Below, in pieces: positions 7,953 through 12,295 of a stretch of 12,295 nucleotides of DNA. The DNA lies in the NCBI GenBank assembly GCA_905372135.1, contig CAJPNS010000057.1, positions 1 to 12,295 on the forward strand, read 5' to 3'. Below the pieces are notes generated by a model that was not told the origin of the DNA, made no database searches, and saw nothing but the letters and a program-made list of their open reading frames with translations. This DNA comes from Porphyromonadaceae bacterium. GTDB taxonomy: Bacteria > Bacteroidota > Bacteroidia > Bacteroidales > Paludibacteraceae. Position 1 is the first letter of the stretch; each line of letters begins with the position of its first letter. Made by a program: the position numbers and the translations under genes.

Positions 7953-8501
7953 TTAAAATGTTAGCTTGTATATCTGTGTCTGAAAATTATTTTTCGCAAA
8001 TATAATACCAAAATCGAAAAAGTCTATGAAAATTTTCGATCTCCCGATTCTTTTTAATCTATTCCACTGTTTGCTGTTGTTGTAAATATTATTTATACAA
8101 ATGATTACGTCAGACGATTGAATCGATTCGTCGGGTAGGGTACCGATATCTGCTATATATACGAAATCGTAGCCGTCTATATTGTCTCTGCCCGTCATAT
8201 CGACGTTAATATTTTCACATAGCCCTAAAAGCCTCTCTATATCTTTGTCTCTACTGATGAAAAGTACGTTTTTTCTTTTATAGTAATTTATTATTCTGTA
8301 TATCAGCTTTAAATATTTTTCCTCTTTGTCTGAGTGGGCTATATTTTCTATAGCCTTGTAGCTGTAGTATGGGTTTTTCTCGTTTACGACGTTGGTAATA
8401 AAATCGAATACAAACGGGGAATGTATACCGAAACCTTTGGAGCTATTGGATGTTATGCGGTGTCTTAGGCGAGCCAATATCTTTTTCGGTCTATTGTGCA
8501 T
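7953..8501 (-). CDS. Conserved Bacteroidota protein, degenerate SAM-methyltransferase-like
   Basis: About 182 residues from the ATG at 8501. It carries GFGIHSPFVFDFI near the N-terminus (about 23-35), a signature I associate with Bacteroidota proteins loosely annotated as SAM-dependent methyltransferases. A Rossmann-like pattern follows: VLFISRDKDIERLLGL where motif I should be, then DGYDFVYIADIG and DVIICINNIY. The Gly-rich cofactor motif of active enzymes is missing, so catalysis is doubtful. Alternative in-frame starts are the ATG at 8528 and a TTG at 8558. The TTG overlaps the predicted -7 promoter element and can be excluded; 8501 fits the relatives I recall better than 8528. It is first in a unit with the adenosyltransferase. 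I assign no function. Confidence 0.72.
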   Translation of the reverse strand: MHNRPKKILARLRHRITSNSSKGFGIHSPFVFDFITNVVNEKNPYYSYKAIENIAHSDKEEKYLKLIYRIINYYKRKNVLFISRDKDIERLLGLCENINVDMTGRDNIDGYDFVYIADIGTLPDESIQSSDVIICINNIYNNSKQWNRLKRIGRSKIFIDFFDFGIIFAKNNFQTQIYKLTF

Positions 8502-8555
8502 AATACTATTATTGTTCTTGAATATCATTGTATTATATATTGCGTTTTTGCTCTG

Positions 8556-8563
8556 CAAATATA
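8556..8563 (-). promoter_or_regulatory. Promoter -7 element for the methyltransferase-like/adenosyltransferase unit
   Basis: TATATTTG on the minus strand matches TAnnTTTG, 28 nt or more upstream of the candidate ATGs. No TTTG is present at the expected -33 position, about 20 nt further upstream, which is where sequence of foreign composition begins (about 8588). The upstream half of this promoter may have been replaced when that DNA arrived. Confidence 0.45.
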
Positions 8564-8589
8564 TAATATTTTCTCTGTTTGTGTAAGTG

Positions 8590-8798
8590 CCGACGGGTTT
8601 GAAGAACTTCGGCAGCTCGGGCTGCTGCGGTATAATGCGGGCAGGGATATAGATACATACGACTGCTATCTGAGCGAGGTAGACATAACGGGCAGCTGTA
8701 TGCAGGCACAGACAAACTGTGCGATGAGGTACAACCTATCGGAAAAGGCTATACAGGTGATAGTGTATGGCTTTGAGAATAGACTGCGAGGGGTATGA
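8590..8798 (+). pseudogene. 3' fragment of a probable phage gene, HTH-like C-terminus
   Basis: The plus-strand frame from about 8590 to the TGA at 8796-8798 encodes about 69 residues with no credible start of its own; upstream it runs into AT-rich host-like sequence. Codon use is richer in G and C than the flanking genes (gcg, ctg, cgg). The end of the product, QAQTNCAMRYNLSEKAIQVI, has the rhythm of a helix-turn-helix (helix, NLS turn, helix). The stop overlaps a new ATG (GTATGA) whose frame is then lost, as in tightly packed phage operons. I do not recognise the family with certainty. The phage origin is an inference, supported by the tape-measure-like fragment at 9084-9230. Confidence 0.4.
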
Positions 8799-8812
8799 AG
8801 ATGTGCGGTATA

Positions 8813-8980
8813 TCAGAATATCACACCGGCACCACCTGCTACTCCACCATATATGGAAGCATCGTCTTTGCTATCGGACGAGCCGTAATCGTCTGACTTG
8901 ACGAATATAGAAGCAAGAATAGCAAAAACGGCAAAACTAATGGATAAAAATTTAGCCATAAATACAATGAATTCTGTCAT
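8813..8980 (-). CDS. Small membrane-anchored or secreted protein, 55 residues
   Basis: From the ATG at 8980 the product is MTEFIVFMAKFLSISFAVFA..., with a hydrophobic segment at about 9-26 (KFLSISFAVFAILASIF). A polar Ser/Asp stretch follows (KSDDYGSSDSKDDAS) and then a Gly/Ala-rich tail (GGVAGGAGVIF). A second ATG at residue 8 would give a 48-residue form. Support for a real gene is the well-formed minus-strand promoter at 9016-9048, a short leader of about 30 nt, and host-like AT-rich composition unlike the phage-like fragments on either side. The stop codon falls at the edge of the phage-like fragment, so the original C-terminus could have been longer. I do not recognise a family. It could be a small membrane protein or a cleaved peptide. 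Confidence 0.55.
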   Translation of the reverse strand: MTEFIVFMAKFLSISFAVFAILASIFVKSDDYGSSDSKDDASIYGGVAGGAGVIF

Positions 8981-9015
8981 AGCTATATGCGTGATTTGAA
9001 TGATTAATTACACTG

Positions 9016-9048
9016 CAAAGATATAAATAAAAAATAGCAATAACCAAA
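9016..9048 (-). promoter_or_regulatory. Promoter for the small membrane protein gene
   Basis: The minus strand has TTTG (9048-9045), a 21-nt AT-rich spacer, then TATCTTTG (9023-9016) followed by CA. Both halves match the Bacteroidota consensus, and the start codon of the 55-residue ORF follows about 36 nt later. This is one of the two clearest promoters in the window. Confidence 0.65.
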
Positions 9049-9083
9049 TATTTAACGAAAAAACATACAGAAAAAACGAGTGA

Positions 9084-9230
9084 CAGAAGACGGTACGGAG
9101 CGAGATAAAGAAGCAGAACGAACAGGCGGGTAGCCTGAAGCAGCTAAAATCGGAGCTATCGCTGATGAGAGCTCAATACGAAAATATATCGGAGGCGGGA
9201 CGTAACACGGCACGTGGGCATGAGCTATGT
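9084..9230 (+). pseudogene. Fragment of a phage tail tape-measure-like gene
   Basis: The plus-strand frame from 9084 (just after an in-frame TGA) to about 9230 reads as a charged coiled coil: KKQNEQAGSLKQLKSELSLM then RAQYENISEAGRNTARGHEL. This order (SLxxLxxxLxxLxxxYxxLSxAxRxxAxGxEL) is what I know from the N-terminal part of tape-measure proteins of tailed phages infecting Bacteroidota. The frame stays open without homology-like content to a TGA at 9294. Another frame directly upstream (about 9069-9134) also looks coding-like and charged, suggesting a frameshift. There is no start codon or neighbouring phage gene, so this is a remnant. Composition is richer in G and C than the neighbours. 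Confidence 0.5.
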
Positions 9231-9280
9231 GGAATATTTGAACCGGATTTTTTTGTTACCATTCCAATACAAAAAAATAG

Positions 9281-9288
9281 TACCTTTG
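9281..9288 (+). promoter_or_regulatory. Promoter -7 element for the CofE-like gene and lgt
   Basis: TACCTTTG followed by CA fits TAnnTTTG, 27-34 nt before the ATG at 9315. The nearest TTTG upstream (9252-9255) is 25 nt away, longer than usual. The phage-like fragment ends about 20-50 nt upstream, so a better -33 element could have been lost. Confidence 0.5.
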
Positions 9289-9314
9289 CACATTGATAAA
9301 ATATTTATAGTCTT

Positions 9315-10010
9315 ATGGATTTTAAAGCAAATGAAGGAAAAAATCTTGCCATAGAGATAAATGGAGAAAAATGGCTTAGGATACCTATTCATACTCACGT
9401 TGTTATGCGAGACGACGATATATTTTCGGATGTTGTCGATAAATATACGAAAGATATTAGGCAGGCGGGAGATATCGTTTTTTGTAGTGAAAAAATAATT
9501 GCCATCACTCAGGGACGTTCCTATCCTATATCGGAAATCAAGCCGTCGGCATTAGCTAAATTTTTGGTGAAGTTTGTGTATAAATCGCCTCACGGCATAG
9601 GTTTGGGTAGCCCTTACACTATGCAGTTGGCTTTGGAAGACGTCGGTATACCTCGTATACTATTGGGTTGTGTAGCAGCCGCTTTGACTAAACCGTTCGG
9701 TGTGAGAGGTGTATTTTATAAGGTTTGTGGTAAAAAGGCTTACGCCATAGACGGTCCTTGCGACTATACTCTGCCGCCTTACAATAAATATGCTAAAAAA
9801 GCACCGCTAAAACCCAATAAGGTAGCCCGAGAGATGAAAAATAAACTTGGCAACGAGTTTATTGTTTTAGATGCCAACGACTTGAATGTCGATATCCTAG
9901 GAAAATCTTCCAAAAGCCTCGACGATAAGTTTTTGAAAGCACTTTTCAAAGACAATCCTTTGGGACAGTCGTCGCAACAAACGCCGATAGCTATTGTACG
10001 TAAAGCATAG
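9315..10010 (+). CDS. CofE-like protein (coenzyme F420-0:L-glutamate ligase family)
   Basis: The 231-residue product belongs to the family of CofE, which in F420-producing organisms adds glutamates to F420-0 using GTP. The family block is GDIVFCSEKIIAITQGR at 52-68 (a GDxxxxxxK, then QGR, pattern). Further matches are the Gly-rich HGIGLGSPYTMQLALEDVG (93-111), VCGKKAYAIDGPCDYT (137-152), DANDL (186-190) and the C-terminal NPLGQSSQQTPIAIVR (214-229). No other F420 gene is visible here, and Bacteroidales are not known to make F420, so the substrate is probably a different gamma-glutamyl acceptor or unknown. The ATG at 9315 lies 27 nt after a TACCTTTG element. It ends 26 nt before lgt, suggesting cotranscription. 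Family assignment is fairly secure; function is open. Confidence 0.8.
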   Translation: MDFKANEGKNLAIEINGEKWLRIPIHTHVVMRDDDIFSDVVDKYTKDIRQAGDIVFCSEKIIAITQGRSYPISEIKPSALAKFLVKFVYKSPHGIGLGSPYTMQLALEDVGIPRILLGCVAAALTKPFGVRGVFYKVCGKKAYAIDGPCDYTLPPYNKYAKKAPLKPNKVAREMKNKLGNEFIVLDANDLNVDILGKSSKSLDDKFLKALFKDNPLGQSSQQTPIAIVRKA

Positions 10011-10036
10011 TATTGATAACTAACGATATAATTACA

Positions 10037-10894
10037 ATGGTTAATACGCTCAACTATATTGTTTGGAATGTAAGCCCCGAAATATTTTCTATCGGACCTG
10101 TTACACTGCGTTGGTATGGATTGCTCTGGGGTATAGCTATTTATATTGCCTTTTGGGTAGTAAACAAAATATTTACCTATGAGAAACGTCCCACAGATTG
10201 GTCGGAAAAAATGTTTTTGTATGGCGCTATCAGTCTTATCGTGGGAGCAAGATTGGGACATTGTCTGTTTTATGGTGCCGGAGGCGACTTTTGGTACTAT
10301 TACAAAAATCCTATAGAGATTATCAAAGTATGGGAAGGCGGGCTGTCGTCGCATGGAGGAGCCATTGGACTACTTATAGGTATGTGGTTGTATACTAAGA
10401 ATGTAACTAAGAAGTCTTATCTCTATGTATTGGATCGACTTGTAATAGGTGTTGCCATAGGAGCTACTTTTATAAGGCTTGGCAATTTGATGAATTCCGA
10501 AATTTACGGAGAAACTACTGCTTTGCCTTGGGGCTTCATATTTGTAAGAGACGGGCAGACAGAACCAAAACATCCGACTCAGATTTACGAAATGCTTTAT
10601 TGCCTTGTTACTTTTGCTGTTACTATGGTAATGTATTGGAAATACAAGGCTTATCGTAGGCGGGGACTGATATTTGGTGTTATGCTTATCATTATATTCC
10701 TTACGCGGTTTTTACTCGAATTTATCAAGAATCCACAAGAACCGTTCGAAGTCAATATGTTGCTCAATATGGGGCAAATACTGAGTCTTCCTCTTATAAT
10801 ATGGGGTATAATACTTATTATTAGAGCTTTGATGCGACCTGCCGAACTCGAAGATTTCGAACGAACGCCGACTAAAAACAGTAAAAAGATATAA
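10037..10894 (+). CDS. lgt: Prolipoprotein diacylglyceryl transferase Lgt
   Basis: Lgt moves diacylglycerol from phosphatidylglycerol to the lipobox cysteine of prolipoproteins in the inner membrane, the first step of lipoprotein maturation. The start is taken at the ATG at 10037 (285 residues), not the upstream in-frame TTG at 10013. Numbered from that ATG, visible signatures are RWYG (25-28), GARLGHCLFY (70-79), HGGAIG (106-111), the Lgt block IRLGNLMNSEIYG (146-158), KHPTQIYE (178-185) and RFLLEFIKNPQ (224-234). The His in HGG and the Arg and Asn of RLGN correspond to residues essential in the E. coli enzyme. Several hydrophobic membrane helices are evident. The gene follows the CofE-like gene by 26 nt and ends just before a strong hairpin. 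Its substrates would include GldK of this window. Confidence 0.95.
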   Translation: MVNTLNYIVWNVSPEIFSIGPVTLRWYGLLWGIAIYIAFWVVNKIFTYEKRPTDWSEKMFLYGAISLIVGARLGHCLFYGAGGDFWYYYKNPIEIIKVWEGGLSSHGGAIGLLIGMWLYTKNVTKKSYLYVLDRLVIGVAIGATFIRLGNLMNSEIYGETTALPWGFIFVRDGQTEPKHPTQIYEMLYCLVTFAVTMVMYWKYKAYRRRGLIFGVMLIIIFLTRFLLEFIKNPQEPFEVNMLLNMGQILSLPLIIWGIILIIRALMRPAELEDFERTPTKNSKKI

Positions 10895-10900
10895 GTAACG

Positions 10901-10936
10901 AAAAGAAAGATACATACTTATGTATCTTTTCTTTTA
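10901..10936 (+). terminator. Terminator hairpin after lgt
   Basis: AAAAGAAAGATACATA and TATGTATCTTTTCTTTT form a stem of about 16 bp with a single bulged T and a two-base loop, starting 6 nt past the lgt stop. The T-rich 3' side fits a rho-independent terminator on the plus strand. The ATG at 10920 that would extend the next frame lies inside this hairpin. Confidence 0.7.
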
Positions 10937-10958
10937 TAATGAATCGTATTTGTGCGTT

Positions 10959-12134
10959 GTGAGTAAAATATATGTTTTTAACCCCGACCATGAACTATCT
11001 TTGGCAAGCGACGACAATAACTTCCAGCCAAAGAAAAACGTAACTCGTTTACAGAAAGATTTGGCGCTCTTGCCTTTATGGCTCGAAGATGATTGCTTGG
11101 TTTTACAGAGCGATACCGATATCTATTGGCGGGATATTGCCGATAGGTTTGGGCTCAAATATCTTTTGACTCCGTATATCGATTATTCGGCGCTGACCGA
11201 GGTGTGTGCTTGGGGGTGGAATAAGCAGATTTGCAATAAATTGGTACGAAGAGGAGTTCATTGTAGCCTTTTACCCGACTCAAATAGCCTGACACTTATC
11301 AGACGTCTCACAGAAAGAAATACGGCTGTGGAGGCTATGAAATATCTTATTTCCAATATTTCCGATAAATATTTGAAATATCTTCCGCACCTATTGCCCG
11401 AATTGCTTGTCTCTTCGGCGGATGTAGAGCATTTTGTCGCTCGACATATCGATGTGGTACTGAAAACACCTCTTAGCTGTAGCGGTAAAGGTCTCTATTT
11501 TGTGAAACACCACCGCCTTAATGATAGCTATTTGAGACGAGTAGAACGTCTACTTGAGCAGCAAAGATATTTGGTTGCCGAAAATCGCTATAATGTGGTA
11601 TCCGATTTTGCGATGGAGTTTTCGACCGATTCCGACACGGTAACATTCGTAGGTTACTCGCTATTTGCCACTAAGGGAAATGCTTACGACCACAATATAT
11701 TAATGTCCGACTCCGAAATCGAACGACGGCTTACTGAGCTAATTCCCTTAGATTTGCTGCGTGCCGTGCGTTCGAGTATCGTTGAGTTCGTTCTCGCCAA
11801 TATTTCTCCTTTGTATCGAGGGTATCTTGGTGTGGATATGTTTGTGTATGAATGCGAAGGGAACTATTTCCTGCATCCTTGTGTAGAGATAAACCTACGT
11901 CCGACGATGGGGCTTGTGGCAAACCATTTTTATAAAAACTATGTAGCCGAAGGGAGAAAAGGTATTTTTAGTGTCGATTTTTTCGATGATGCTTCGTCTT
12001 TGCAAAGCGACCACAAACTGAGGCAAAAGAGTACTCCTGCCGAAATCGTTGATAGAAAACTATATAGCGGGTATTTGTCGTTGTGTCCAATCAAAAACGA
12101 TACACAATACAGAGTTCGTGTAGAGATTTTGTAA
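10959..12134 (+). CDS. ATP-grasp-like conserved protein of Bacteroidota
   Basis: The start is set at GTG 10959 (VSKIYVFNPDHELSLA), giving 391 residues. The frame is open from an ATG at 10920, but that codon is inside the lgt terminator hairpin, and the extra 13 residues are low-complexity. The N-terminus FNPDHELSLA is a signature I recall from uncharacterised Bacteroidota proteins. An ATP-grasp layout is visible from GTG numbering: VVLKTPLSCSGKGLYFV at 166-182 (nucleotide-binding Lys and Gly-rich loop), YLVAENRYNVVSDFAMEF (204-221), GYLGVDMFVY (288-297) and EINLRPTMG (310-318), the last resembling the metal-binding Glu-x-Asn of the family. No substrate-specific domain is recognisable. A ligase joining a carboxylate to an amine or thiol is the family expectation, but the substrate is unknown. 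No partner gene is evident. Confidence 0.75.
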   Translation: MSKIYVFNPDHELSLASDDNNFQPKKNVTRLQKDLALLPLWLEDDCLVLQSDTDIYWRDIADRFGLKYLLTPYIDYSALTEVCAWGWNKQICNKLVRRGVHCSLLPDSNSLTLIRRLTERNTAVEAMKYLISNISDKYLKYLPHLLPELLVSSADVEHFVARHIDVVLKTPLSCSGKGLYFVKHHRLNDSYLRRVERLLEQQRYLVAENRYNVVSDFAMEFSTDSDTVTFVGYSLFATKGNAYDHNILMSDSEIERRLTELIPLDLLRAVRSSIVEFVLANISPLYRGYLGVDMFVYECEGNYFLHPCVEINLRPTMGLVANHFYKNYVAEGRKGIFSVDFFDDASSLQSDHKLRQKSTPAEIVDRKLYSGYLSLCPIKNDTQYRVRVEIL

Positions 12135-12179
12135 AAAGGTTGTAAGTGACTATAACGCTTACACGCTTCAACATTCCCA

Positions 12180-12197
12180 TTTTGTGCTTGCACAAAA
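12180..12197. repeat. Short inverted repeat downstream of the ATP-grasp-like gene
   Basis: TTTTGTGC, two bases, GCACAAAA: a perfect 8-bp palindromic stem 46 nt past the stop codon. It could be a weak terminator, but no T-run follows on the plus strand. Confidence 0.5.
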
Positions 12198-12253
12198 CAG
12201 ATCGGCCTACGCGCCGAGACGGGTACCCGCTTGTGCGAATGTGAGCGAAGAAA

Positions 12254-12293
12254 AACGTCGAACTGTCTGAGCCGTAGGCGAGTTTTCGACGTT
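12254..12293. repeat. Inverted repeat AACGTCGAA / TTCGACGTT
   Basis: A perfect 9-bp stem encloses about 22 nt with GAGCCGTAGGCGAG in the loop. A related GAGCGAAG string precedes the left arm at 12243-12250. Its GC-rich content and internal echo suggest a member of a dispersed intergenic repeat family; only one copy is visible here. Confidence 0.5.
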
Positions 12294-12295
12294 CA

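Larger units (their letters stand above)
12135..12295. other. Intergenic region rich in inverted repeats, no gene seen
   Basis: No credible coding frame is present after the ATP-grasp-like stop. The stretch is more GC-rich than other intergenic regions here. It carries several short palindromes (TTTTGTGC/GCACAAAA, CGGC...GCCG, CGGGTACCCG, AACGTCGAA/TTCGACGTT), suggesting a structured intergenic repeat or a terminator region. It is cut by the window edge. Confidence 0.6.

Noticed and set aside
8533..8715. A 60-codon minus-strand open frame antisense to the phage-like fragment
   Set aside because: It overlaps the promoter of the methyltransferase-like unit and its product is Cys/Arg/Pro-rich with no domain; the plus-strand reading is more protein-like.
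10013..10036. TTG start extending Lgt by eight residues
   Set aside because: The ATG at 10037 gives the usual Lgt length, and the extension has no conserved content.
9779..10354. A 191-codon minus-strand open frame
   Set aside because: It lies antisense to the end of the CofE-like gene and the start of lgt, both well supported; the product has no recognisable features.

Overview
The window looks like chromosomal DNA from a T9SS-bearing member of the Bacteroidota, most likely Bacteroidales. Three things point there: a complete porP-gldK-gldL-gldM-gldN cluster, repeated promoters of the Bacteroides type (TTTG around -33, TAnnTTTG around -7), and several small protein families known mainly from this phylum. 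Genus cannot be decided from the sequence.

Layout. 1-302: tRNA-Gly(GCC) and tRNA-Leu(CAG) on the minus strand behind one strong promoter, followed by the terminator of rsfS. 303-905: ribosome silencing factor rsfS (minus) with its own promoter and the terminator that closes the T9SS operon. 925-7054: the core type IX secretion/gliding cluster, all minus strand, transcribed porP > gldK > gldL > gldM > gldN, with a likely internal promoter before gldK. 7079-7300: small DUF2795-type protein just upstream of porP. 7425-8528: a two-gene minus-strand unit, a degenerate methyltransferase-like protein followed by a PduO-type cobalamin adenosyltransferase. 8565-9300: a gene-poor patch of different composition. 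It holds two plus-strand fragments that read like broken phage genes (one resembling a tail tape-measure protein) and, between them on the minus strand, a 55-codon membrane-anchored small ORF with a good promoter. 9315-12134: plus-strand genes for a CofE/F420-ligase-family protein, prolipoprotein diacylglyceryl transferase (lgt) and, after a terminator hairpin, an ATP-grasp-like protein. 12135-12295: hairpin-rich intergenic DNA with no gene.

How the genes work together. GldL and GldM form the proton-driven inner-membrane motor of the type IX secretion system. GldM reaches through the periplasm to the GldK/GldN ring under the outer membrane. PorP-family proteins are outer-membrane barrels of the same machine. 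GldK is a lipoprotein, so it depends on the Lgt enzyme encoded elsewhere in this window, although the two loci are separate transcription units. The other genes are housekeeping or conserved proteins with no evident link to secretion.

I see no undescribed multi-gene defence or biosynthetic system. The least explained parts are the phage-scar region with its small ORF, the CofE-like protein in a lineage not known for F420, the ATP-grasp-like orphan, and the divergent adenosyltransferase motif.
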